In this document: positions 1 through 7,565 of the stretch, piece by piece | Layout: each line of letters opens with the position of its first letter | Numbering within the stretch: position 1 is the first letter of the stretch | DNA from: CAZYHU01 sp964524475 | Lineage (GTDB): Bacteria; Patescibacteriota; Minisyncoccia; Phycocordibacterales; UBA1006 | Direction of reading: 5' to 3' | NCBI GenBank assembly: GCA_964524475.1 | Contig: CAZGCO010000005.1 | Span: 1 to 57,297, forward strand | Length of the DNA: 57,297 bases | The notes under the pieces: generated by a model | Seen by the model: only the letters and a program-made list of their open reading frames with translations | Databases searched by the model: none | Told to the model about the DNA's origin: nothing | Translations under genes and position numbers: made by a program

Positions 1-108
1 AGCTTCGGTCAATATTTATTTTGCACGAGAAAGACCAATACCATAAACAACGGTTAGTCCGTAAGCAATATTTTTTTTGTCGGGGAGGGTTATACCAAGT
101 AAACGCAT
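1..108 (-). pseudogene. rpsM: 30S ribosomal protein S13 (uS13), 5' part, with in-frame TAA
   Basis: The first residues (MRLLGITLPDKKNIAYGL, then VYGIGLSRAK) match the N-terminus of S13, which binds the head of the 30S subunit near the P site. Codon 31 is TAA (positions 16-18). After it the S13 reading continues in the same frame with ILTEA, as in the conserved AKxIL-EAG segment. A single base change from AAA, CAA or GAA would explain the stop. The gene follows infA and rpmJ, its usual neighbours, and runs off the left edge. It may be a sequence error at an essential gene or a real lesion; the rest of the gene is not visible. Confidence 0.75.
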
Positions 109-126
109 AAATATAATGAAAAAAGA

Positions 127-240
127 TTATTGACGAGCCTTGTGGCGAGGATTCTTTTTGTTAATCCTGTAGAGACGACCTTTGCGGCGAACGATAATAT
201 CATCCGCACTAATTTTTTTGATAGATGATTGTACTTTCAT
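127..240 (-). CDS. rpmJ: 50S ribosomal protein L36 (bL36), zinc-free form
   Basis: A 37-residue ORF starts MKVQSSIKKI, has the VRRKGRLYRI core and ends NPRHKARQ, matching L36 in length and layout. L36 is a small protein of the large subunit. The usual zinc ligands (three Cys and one His) are mostly replaced: there is no Cys, only the late His remains, so this is the C-minus type. It lies between infA and rpsM in the classical order of the alpha operon. No Shine-Dalgarno sequence precedes the ATG. Confidence 0.9.
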   Translation of the reverse strand: MKVQSSIKKISADDIIVRRKGRLYRINKKNPRHKARQ

Positions 241-300
241 GAAAAAATGAATAGATAACGGACAAAACTAATAATAATGACGTGCGATAGTTTACACTAC

Positions 301-573
301 CTAACCTCTTTTGACAATACGTCCTTTGCCACCGTAGGAATCTACGAGGACCGAAACGGTGTCACCGACGAGTACCTTGATACGATGAAGTTTCATACGA
401 CCTGATAAATATGCAATAAACTCGTCCGGTAATTCTACGTTGGACACATTCGCGATTTTTGCGCGAGCTTGTGCTCCATTAATAACACGAACACGAAACA
501 TTGCGTTGGGCAATGCTTCGGTTACGGTCGCAGAAACGACGAGATCATTGGTATCAGGAGTAGGTTGACTCAT
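301..573 (-). CDS. infA: Translation initiation factor IF-1
   Basis: A 90-residue protein with the S1-like OB fold of IF-1: TVTEALPNAMFRVRV, then YLSGRMKLHRIKVLVGD, then a GGKGRIVKRG tail. IF-1 binds the 30S A site during initiation. It has about 15 extra N-terminal residues (MSQPTPDTNDLVVS) compared with the usual 72-residue protein. I chose the ATG at 573 over an upstream alternative that would add a hydrophobic stretch, because IF-1 is cytosolic and TATATT lies 7 bases upstream of this ATG. Stop is TAG. It heads infA-rpmJ-rpsM. Confidence 0.92.
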   Translation of the reverse strand: MSQPTPDTNDLVVSATVTEALPNAMFRVRVINGAQARAKIANVSNVELPDEFIAYLSGRMKLHRIKVLVGDTVSVLVDSYGGKGRIVKRG

Positions 574-645
574 GGTAAAGAATATAAGAGATATTACAGA
601 AATCAGTAAAAAAGTCAAGCTTTTTTGCTTTACTTTTTTATTGTT

Positions 646-1655
646 TTACTTGTTATTAATATGTATCATAATATGATCTGTTTTTTTAGGTGTTTTTTTC
701 ATCCATTTTGGCGAAATATTACATGAAACATCAGTTATTTCAAGGGTTTTTCCTAATATTTGATAACAGTCATCAGTAGTAACAGAAACTAGCTGCTGCC
801 GAAGCAGGGTCTGGTCGACTGTTCCTAAAAACAAAATATCCCCAGTTATTTTAAGCGNNNNNNNNNNGGTGGCATCTTCCCCACAGAAATAAAAGATGTA
901 TTTGTATCCGGTGAAATATAAAAATTATCTTTGATAATTGTCTGATGTTTATACCCATCAGTACCGTAGCGTATATCCAAATAACGGAGTAATTCAGATT
1001 TTTTAAAGAATAACAAACTCACTTGTTGATGTTTTGTAATTAATAACCCTTCAGGTTCTGGTGTTATTGTTTCAGTAATTGGTGACCGTAACATGCCATC
1101 ACGATAACTTATACTCCCGTTGGGTAAATCCCTAATCAATCGGTCATACAATGTTGGCGCGTCTAATATTAGTTTTTCTAACCGATCAGATACCACGGAA
1201 TAATTGGGTATATTTTTTTCATCAAACACACCAGGAACTAATTCACTGCGTTCCAGTGTGGTAGTAATAACATAATAAGGCAAGTTCCCAGTACTGTATT
1301 GTGCAACAGCAGTAATATTACCAGGACTTGAAATAATTGTTTCCTGATAACGAAACGACACATGTGCACGATACATCAGACTAAATAATGCCCAACCCAC
1401 ACATGCTAAAAATAGTACTACCAACAACCATAGGGTTATGTGTTTTTTATCATGTGTTTTTTCAGAAATTAAAAAATCAGGGGTATTGATATTTTTTTTG
1501 GATTCATTTTCTTGGTCATAATAATCTGGTGTTTTTATTTCACTATAGCGAGGAGACGTAGGAATCTTGCGTATAACAGTTTTTTTTCCACGCGCAACAA
1601 CACCATCTGACATGATGATTTTCTTTGAGCTTTTTTGTGATAATGATTCTGACAT
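646..1655 (-). CDS. Single-pass membrane protein, partner of the FtsA/PilM-like gene (contains assembly gap)
   Basis: I do not recognise a named family. The N-terminal 70 residues are polar and basic, followed by one membrane segment (LWLLVVLFLACVGWALFSL) and a long extracytoplasmic part with a conserved-looking LPYYVITTTLERSELVPG stretch. A 10-N gap (858-867) breaks the frame. After it an open frame resumes with LKITGDILFLGT and ends HINNK at 646, so I join both pieces; true length is roughly 330 residues. Its ATG shares one base with the stop of the upstream actin-fold gene (TAATG), suggesting translational coupling and a joint envelope role, perhaps like a PilN-type partner. Confidence 0.6.
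858..867. other. Assembly gap (10 N)
   Basis: Splits the membrane protein gene. True gap length is unknown, so the frame across it cannot be trusted. Confidence 0.95.
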
Positions 1656-2803
1656 TATGATTTCATCGTGTTTATAGATTTTACAATAGCATCCAATACT
1701 AAATGTATGTATGCAGATGATGCACTGTGTGCGGGTTGAGATAATACTGATTCACAAGGAATAAACACAACGGTATGTGCACCATACCATAACGCAGCTG
1801 GTTCTGCAGGAAAAATATTTTTATTCACTCGTAATATTTCATTATCTGCAGAATATACTATTTGTGATATATGAACCCCCTTCTTTACCCAACCTGCGAG
1901 TGTTTGTGATATTTTTTCTCGCCATGGTAACCATCCTGAACCCAATACGCGGGCACATTCCAGGGTATTCTTTGTATCGATACGTTTATCATACATCATA
2001 TGAATCATTTCACTGGCTGACTGATGTGATGTTTTAAAATGTTTTGCTACATACTGTATCACATGATATGTCCCTAGGGGAATATATGCTGTATGTTTTA
2101 TTTCATGATTTTTTACATATACAATACTTGTCCCATGTTCACCAACATGCACCCACATCCATGCACCAGAAATCTCGTGGATTAATTGCCGAGTAATATG
2201 TGGCAATGTTCCATGTAGTTGTAGCGGTATGTCTGTATGAAAAATATCTGAAAGGGTTGTTCTGATTTGATTGACCACCCGTGTTGGAATAATTGTATGT
2301 ACAAATGTCTGTTCAACAGTTTTCACATCAGTAATATGATTGAATGGTGCTTCATATCCATTAACCCGTGTATACATAGGTTCGCTACCCATGATAACAT
2401 GGTCGTTTTTATAGGTTGTACGAATCTTTTTTTCTACCATTGCAATATCTTTTGCTAGTAGTTCATCCCAAAATTTTTGATGAATACGAAACGGTTGTGT
2501 ACGTCGAATTACCTGATGACGATATACAGTATTGCTAAACATATCTCCCACACCGACATATACCTGTGCAGGGACCATTTTGTTTTCTACTTGAAATTTT
2601 TCAAGACCTTTTTTATATGCGACTATAGTGTTTTGTAACATACGGTCACTAGTCATGTCTTCACGATGTCGTACAGGTGTTTCATTGGCATATACCAAAA
2701 CAAACGGTTCTGTAGCAACAGATCGTTCTGCTAATGCAACTACCACACTGTGTGACTGCAATAAACAAATTAATACATTTGTTTTTTTATGCGCTGTCTT
2801 CAT
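1655..2803 (-). CDS. FtsA/PilM-like actin-fold (SHS2) protein
   Basis: A 382-residue protein. Residues about 217-265 carry the signature of the FtsA/PilM family: VHVGEHGTSIVYV (phosphate-binding turn of the actin fold), then HTAYIPLGTYHVIQ and a KTSHQSASEMI helix, corresponding to the family pattern IPLGG-H-T-DIA-x-LKTS-xx-AE. Known relatives are cytoplasmic ATPases that recruit membrane partners in cell division (FtsA) or type IV pilus assembly (PilM). The neighbouring gene encodes a single-pass membrane protein, which favours a PilM/PilN-like module. The usual GG of the phosphate loop reads GEHG, so nucleotide binding may be weakened. Confidence 0.6.
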   Translation of the reverse strand: MKTAHKKTNVLICLLQSHSVVVALAERSVATEPFVLVYANETPVRHREDMTSDRMLQNTIVAYKKGLEKFQVENKMVPAQVYVGVGDMFSNTVYRHQVIRRTQPFRIHQKFWDELLAKDIAMVEKKIRTTYKNDHVIMGSEPMYTRVNGYEAPFNHITDVKTVEQTFVHTIIPTRVVNQIRTTLSDIFHTDIPLQLHGTLPHITRQLIHEISGAWMWVHVGEHGTSIVYVKNHEIKHTAYIPLGTYHVIQYVAKHFKTSHQSASEMIHMMYDKRIDTKNTLECARVLGSGWLPWREKISQTLAGWVKKGVHISQIVYSADNEILRVNKNIFPAEPAALWYGAHTVVFIPCESVLSQPAHSASSAYIHLVLDAIVKSINTMKS

Positions 2804-2836
2804 TGTTCACAGTATACGTTGTTTTTTATTTTTGTG

Positions 2837-2885
2837 CAAAACAAAACAGTCGAACATGCTACGCATGTTCGACTGTTTTGTTTTG
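2837..2885 (-). terminator. Intrinsic terminator of alaS
   Basis: A perfect 23-bp inverted repeat with a three-base loop (GTA in transcript sense) starts directly after the alaS TAA. The arms end in A/T-rich runs, so termination could work in both directions. Confidence 0.85.
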
Positions 2886-4781
2886 TTATTCAATGACTGC
2901 TTTTATTCTTCGTACACCGTTACTTGATGCTTCTTCTTTGATTATTTTAAAACCTCCTATCAATCCTGTGTGATCGATATGTGGGCCACCACAGAATTCT
3001 TTTGATATTGCGTGCTCCAAGTCATTACCAACAAAGTACACGGTTACCGTATCAGGATATTTCACCCCGAATTCCATTTCTGCACCGATTGTTTCTGCTT
3101 GTTCTCTCGGCATTTCAACACGTTGCATTGGTAAATCCTCTGCAATCCAAGTATTCACAAGCTGTTCAACAGTAGACTTTTGTTCATCGGTCATTTTCGT
3201 ATCGTGCGCGAAATCGATTCTGATACGTTCATCGGTGATATTACTCCCCCGTTGATGTACATGGTCTCCCAATACCTGACGTAGCGCAGCGAGCAACAAG
3301 TGATGCGCCGTATGTGACCGAATAATTTTATCACTCGTTCCACCGAGTCCTCCTTTGAACATTCCAGCAGAAGCTGATTGTGAAAGTTTTTGGTGTTCTT
3401 TCATTTTCTGATTAAAACCTTCAAGGTCAACTGTCATATCTCTCTCTTTTGCTTCTTCAATTGTGAGTTCAATAGGAAAGCCATATGTTGTTGCTAAAAT
3501 AAATGCTGTCTCCGCAGAAACATACGACTCACTACTTACTTCACCCACAGTAGAGTTTTCTCCTGTTTGAATATTTAAATTTAAAGCAGGTACTGATACC
3601 TTGATATTTCTTTTTTCAAATTCTTTAAGACCGTCTTTTAATGTTTTTCTAAATTTTTGTTCTTCTTTTTCTATTTCATCAAAAATGAAAGTTGATTTTT
3701 GGTTTAATTCACTAGAGTATTCAGTTCCAGAATATACATTCAAAATTGTTTCAGCAATTTTTGACAAATTACTTCTTGTTGTACTAATTCCTTGAACAAA
3801 ACCTAATTTATCTGCATGTCTTATTGCTCGACGAAGTAATCGTCTTAAAACATATCCTTGATCTTTATTACTTGGCAAAACACCGTCTAGTATGAGAAAA
3901 ATACTTGTACGAACATGGTCAGAAATAATACGAGCACTAGTTTCATTATATCTATTTTCATTAAGAGGATTAAAAGAATTTGAAATCCTCTTAATTTCTT
4001 TCATTACATCTTCAAACAAATCAGTATCATACGCCGTATCCTTTCCTTGCATTACCGCAGTGAGACGTTCAAGTCCTGCACCAGTGTCTACGTTTTTCTG
4101 TGCGAGTTTGCCGATAACCTTGCCGTCCTTTTTCTCGTACTCCATGAACACATCGTTCCAGATTTCGATAAACTTTTCTTCCTTGATAAGATTCAGAAAA
4201 TCATCATGTGAAATTTCCGTTCCGATATATTCCCCGCGCATATCATAAAACATTTCACTACATGGACCGCATGGACCATTGTCCCCTGGACTCCACCAGT
4301 TATCATCTGCGGGTAGTGCGTAAATGCGATGTTCAGGAATACCGAGACTCATCCAAATCTCCTTTGACTCCTGATCGTATGGAGCATTTTCATCCCCTGC
4401 AAAAATAGTTACTGCAAGCCTGCTCGGATCAAGTCCTAATCCTTCACTTGATGAGGTAAGAAATTCATAACTCCATTTTATTGCATCGTCTTTGAAATAA
4501 TCTCCAAGACTCCAATTCCCAAGCATTTCAAAAAATGAAAAGTGTCTATTATCTCCAATATCATCCAAGTCTCCTGTTCGTACGCATTTCTGACAACTTG
4601 CTAATCTGTTACCCAACGGATGTTTAGCCCCCATCAGATACGGAACGAGTGGTTGCATACCTGCAGTGTTAAATAACACAGACGGATCGTTTTCAGGAAC
4701 CAAACTTGCCGACGGCAAAATCGCGTGACCGCGTTTCTCAAAGAATTTTAAAAATCGTTCTCGAATTTCATATGATTGCAT
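2886..4781 (-). CDS. alaS: Alanine--tRNA ligase, short form
   Basis: Charges tRNA-Ala. The class II catalytic core is at the N-terminus (MQSYEIRERFLKFFEKRGH, then FNTAGMQPLVPYLMG, a GNWSLGDYFK motif and GAGLERL near motif 3). The editing domain has HTAHHLL at about residue 487 and the C-GGPH zinc/editing motif at about 595. The protein stops at 631 residues, soon after the editing domain, whereas typical bacterial AlaRS is about 870; the DHHA1/C-Ala part is missing. The middle third (roughly 3550-4050) is visibly more AT-rich and uses more TTA/AGA-type codons than the ends, which could reflect mosaic ancestry. Confidence 0.95.
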   Translation of the reverse strand: MQSYEIRERFLKFFEKRGHAILPSASLVPENDPSVLFNTAGMQPLVPYLMGAKHPLGNRLASCQKCVRTGDLDDIGDNRHFSFFEMLGNWSLGDYFKDDAIKWSYEFLTSSSEGLGLDPSRLAVTIFAGDENAPYDQESKEIWMSLGIPEHRIYALPADDNWWSPGDNGPCGPCSEMFYDMRGEYIGTEISHDDFLNLIKEEKFIEIWNDVFMEYEKKDGKVIGKLAQKNVDTGAGLERLTAVMQGKDTAYDTDLFEDVMKEIKRISNSFNPLNENRYNETSARIISDHVRTSIFLILDGVLPSNKDQGYVLRRLLRRAIRHADKLGFVQGISTTRSNLSKIAETILNVYSGTEYSSELNQKSTFIFDEIEKEEQKFRKTLKDGLKEFEKRNIKVSVPALNLNIQTGENSTVGEVSSESYVSAETAFILATTYGFPIELTIEEAKERDMTVDLEGFNQKMKEHQKLSQSASAGMFKGGLGGTSDKIIRSHTAHHLLLAALRQVLGDHVHQRGSNITDERIRIDFAHDTKMTDEQKSTVEQLVNTWIAEDLPMQRVEMPREQAETIGAEMEFGVKYPDTVTVYFVGNDLEHAISKEFCGGPHIDHTGLIGGFKIIKEEASSNGVRRIKAVIE

Positions 4782-4811
4782 AATAACCCTACCCTACCAT
4801 ATTTTAAGAAC

Positions 4812-4833
4812 AAAAAAAAGCACCCGGAGGTGC
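4812..4833 (-). terminator. Intrinsic terminator of the phosphoribosyltransferase gene
   Basis: On the minus strand GCACC-TCCG-GGTGC is followed by eight T residues, located just after the stop codon at 4846. Confidence 0.85.
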
Positions 4834-4845
4834 CTTTAAATTAAA

Positions 4846-5376
4846 TCAACTTGATCTTATTTTTAAATACTGTTTATACTCACTACTTGTTTTTGACCAT
4901 GGAAATCTTGTAATGCCCCTATTGAAAAACTTACATTTATAAAAACCAAACACATTGTTTATTATTAATATTTCTATCTTTTTAGGATATAAAGTATTGA
5001 GATACTTTATTGCTATATTCATAGTAAAACCGCTCTGTATGGCATCATCAACAATAAGAATATTTTTCCCTGCAATAAAAACTTTTTGTTGATTAGAAAG
5101 CTCTTCTTGGAGAACGGGTTTTTTTAAGAGAAATAAAATATATTGAAATATTTTACCTAAAATCTTCATAAAACCATTAGAGCTATTATGAAAATAAGAT
5201 AAATTGATTTTCCTTCTTATGGTGATTGAAAAAAGAGGAACATTCATTTTTTGAGATAAGTAGTTACCAATATACCAACCCCCAGATTCTATTGCAATAA
5301 TAACTTCTGGTTTTTCAATATTTTTTAATAAATTATCACAAATAATTTCTACTTCTTTTAATGTAATTTGTTTCAT
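4846..5376 (-). CDS. Phosphoribosyltransferase-domain protein
   Basis: A 176-residue protein with the type I PRTase PRPP-binding motif ILIVDDAIQSGFT near residues 105-118, preceded by the PEVIIAIESGGWYIG segment that resembles the N-terminal pyrophosphate loop of purine PRTases. It could salvage a base (xanthine/hypoxanthine type), but the substrate-specific hood is not recognisable. It stands alone with its own terminator. It is strongly AT-rich, rich in Lys and Ile, and ends in UGA, a stop otherwise almost absent here, so recent acquisition is plausible. Confidence 0.65.
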   Translation of the reverse strand: MKQITLKEVEIICDNLLKNIEKPEVIIAIESGGWYIGNYLSQKMNVPLFSITIRRKINLSYFHNSSNGFMKILGKIFQYILFLLKKPVLQEELSNQQKVFIAGKNILIVDDAIQSGFTMNIAIKYLNTLYPKKIEILIINNVFGFYKCKFFNRGITRFPWSKTSSEYKQYLKIRSS

Positions 5377-5446
5377 TATGAATAATTAACTTTTTAGAAA
5401 AAAATAATTTAAAAAAATCATACCATGAATATTAAAATAAGTAAAC

Positions 5447-5472
5447 AAAAAAGCAAGGTTTTACAACCCTGC
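5447..5472 (-). terminator. Intrinsic terminator overlapping the pepF stop codon
   Basis: GCAGGGTT-GTAA-AACCTTGC followed by six T residues on the minus strand. The pepF TAA (5461-5463) lies in the hairpin loop, so the last codons form one arm. Confidence 0.8.
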
Positions 5473-6917
5473 CTCTTTGACTTGTTTTTCAAAATCCTTG
5501 ATATCTTTTGCAATATTTAAAATACCTGTTTTCCAAAAGTTTTGTTCTGTGGTATTCAATCCACAAGCTGCAAAAATATCCGCAGGTGACTGTTTGCCTC
5601 CACTTGATAAAAATCCATAAATTTTCTCTCGAAAATTATTATTCCGTTGATACGCATGATATAACATGGTACTGATGAGCTGACCATATGCATAACTATA
5701 TGAATAGAAAAACCATCGTGAATGCATATATCTCACAAATAAATACCCGTCATCTGGAGTTACTTGAAAAGCATTTCCCAAATGTTTTTTCAGATTCGTA
5801 TACATAATATGTGCCAAACCATCTGCAGAGACAAATCCTGATTTAGCAACCGCATGATGCATGTCCAGTTCAAAACCAACATACGCACCCTGACGGAACA
5901 CAGTCGCGACGGTGTCCTGTAATCTATTGAACTGTGCATAGATACGATCTCGTGGAGACAGAGTTTCCATGATTTCATCGAACACAAAATTTTCAAACAA
6001 TGTACTTGCAACCTCTGCAGTAGAAATCGGATGTGATTCGTATAGCACGTGTTGTGATTTGGACAGTTCACGATGAAACGCATGACCCATTTCATGAGCC
6101 AATGTCGTCACACTATGCAAATCATTCGTCCAATTCAGTAACACGTATGTTGGATGTCCATACCCACCACAACAATATCCCCCACCCTTTTTCCCTGTGC
6201 GTGGGTATACATCTATCTGACCATTCTCTAAAAACCTATCGAAAATCTCTACATATACTGGATCTATTTTTCCAAACGCCCGACGTATAATATCAACACC
6301 TTGTTCGAAACTAAACTCTGATTTACGAGCAGATAATGTCACTGACAAATCTGCATAATATAATTCATCTACACCCATAAGCTGTTTTTTCAAGGAATAC
6401 AATTTGTGTGCTATTTTTTGTTGATCCTTGATCGTTTTCATGAGTAGTTCAATCTCTGTTTCAGTATTTTCATAATCAAGTATTGTCGCACTGTATGGAT
6501 GTGTAAAACCACGTAATTCATCATCTATTTTTTTATTCGTCACGATAGCGTTTAATTCATGTTCAATAAAATAACTGATAGATTTTAATTTTTCCATAAT
6601 CAATCCATTCAATGCACGTCTATCAGACTGTTTTTGCAATGTTCCAATCATACCTATAGCCTGATGTATCGGAATTATTTGTTTTTTCCATACAATAGTC
6701 TGTTGTGAAATCAGTTTCTCGCTACCATCTGTCCAGCGGGTATATGCAGGTTCTGCTTTGAGACTCATTATTTTTTCTTGGTCTGTGGTTAACCTATGCG
6801 CAGACTGTTGCCAGATTTTTGTCAGAAAATATCCATAATCATCGAAAGATTTGTTTTTTTGTATACTCTTTCGTAATGATTCTGATATCTTGCCCAGCTC
6901 AATTTCATAAAACAATA

Positions 6918-7034
6918 TTACTTTTTCTTAACCTTATGTCCTGTATTTTCGTTCTTATTTACTTCTTTCGGTATCCACTTTAATTTCTTATAACCCACTC
7001 TTTTCTTGTTATTTGAAAGATGGGATTTTGTTTT
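6918..7034 (-). other. Foreign ORF fragment inside pepF
   Basis: An open frame of 38 codons starts at the gap edge and ends with TAA exactly where the pepF frame resumes. It reads lysine-rich sequence (SNNKKRVGYKKLKWIPKEV, then GHKVKKK) in a different frame from pepF and resembles nothing in M3 peptidases. I do not recognise it. It looks like the C-terminus of another protein, placed here by insertion or by a chimeric join. Confidence 0.5.
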
Positions 7035-7044
7035 NNNNNNNNNN
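7035..7044. other. Assembly gap (10 N)
   Basis: Lies at the junction between the N-terminal pepF piece and the foreign ORF fragment. Confidence 0.95.
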
Positions 7045-7370
7045 ACGCTCTTGCAACTGTGCTATCCGTCCTGCATATACAGGATTCGCCATGTCGATAT
7101 CACGAGACAACATAAAATAACTCACCGGTTTTACATCACCGATGACATGTTGTAATTTTTTGTAATCATCCAGAGACACGAGGAGTTTCGCCATATTCTG
7201 TAAGTATCCATTGTCTGTACCCCATTTCTTTGCAAATGACTCACACGATGTTTCTATCTGACGCATATCACGTTCGATCTGTGGGTCGGTGTGACTGCGA
7301 TACATGAGTTCCATATTCCATGTGGTGCGTATATTTCCGGATGTTTTTTGTAATTTCTGTTTCATATATG

Positions 7371-7376
7371 ACTATA
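7371..7376 (-). promoter_or_regulatory. -10 box of pepF
   Basis: TATAGT ends 5 bases before the pepF ATG, implying a leaderless transcript. Confidence 0.55.
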
Positions 7377-7389
7377 TTCTACACGAAAA

Positions 7390-7413
7390 CAAAAATCCCG
7401 AAAGGGATTTTTG
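7390..7413 (-). terminator. Intrinsic terminator of tRNA-Tyr
   Basis: AAAAATCCC-GAAA-GGGATTTTT, a GNRA-loop hairpin right after the encoded CCA end of the tRNA. Confidence 0.8.
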
Positions 7414-7414
7414 T

Positions 7415-7503
7415 TGGTGCGCCGGGAAGGATTTGAACCTTCGTAGCCCGGAGGCGACNNNNNNNNNNCAGTCTGTTGTATTTGACCACTCTACCACCGA
7501 CGC
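7415..7503 (-). tRNA. tRNA-Tyr (anticodon hidden by assembly gap)
   Basis: The acceptor arms GCGTCGG and CCGGCGC pair (one G-T wobble), CCA is encoded at 7415-7417, and the T arm AAGGTTCAAATCCTT is intact. The D-arm half ends CAGACTG just before the gap. A long variable arm (CGCCTCCGGGCTACG) and the CAGACTG stem match bacterial tRNA-Tyr(GUA). Only about seven bases, including the anticodon, should be missing, but 10 N mark the gap, so the identity is inferred rather than read. An insertion in the anticodon loop cannot be excluded. Confidence 0.75.
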
Positions 7504-7565
7504 ATATGAACACGTGATATACACGCGTCCATAGACTATCATACTCCTCACTAAAAATCAATATA

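Larger units (their letters stand above)
5461..7365 (-). pseudogene. pepF: M3-family oligoendopeptidase (PepF-like), interrupted by extra sequence next to an assembly gap
   Basis: Two pieces of one M3 metallopeptidase are present. The N-terminal piece begins at 7365 (MKQKLQKTSGNIRTTW) and reaches GRIAQLQER at the gap (7035-7044). The C-terminal piece resumes near 6930 with EKVILFYEIELGKI and runs to 5461. It contains the zinc motif HEMGH (followed by AFHREL) and the downstream E of STAEVASTLFE. In an intact protein these pieces should be nearly adjacent, but about 117 bases of unrelated open frame (6918-7034) lie between them. Depending on what the gap hides, the gene is disrupted, carries an insertion, or is misassembled. 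TATAGT lies 5 bases before the ATG. Confidence 0.7.
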
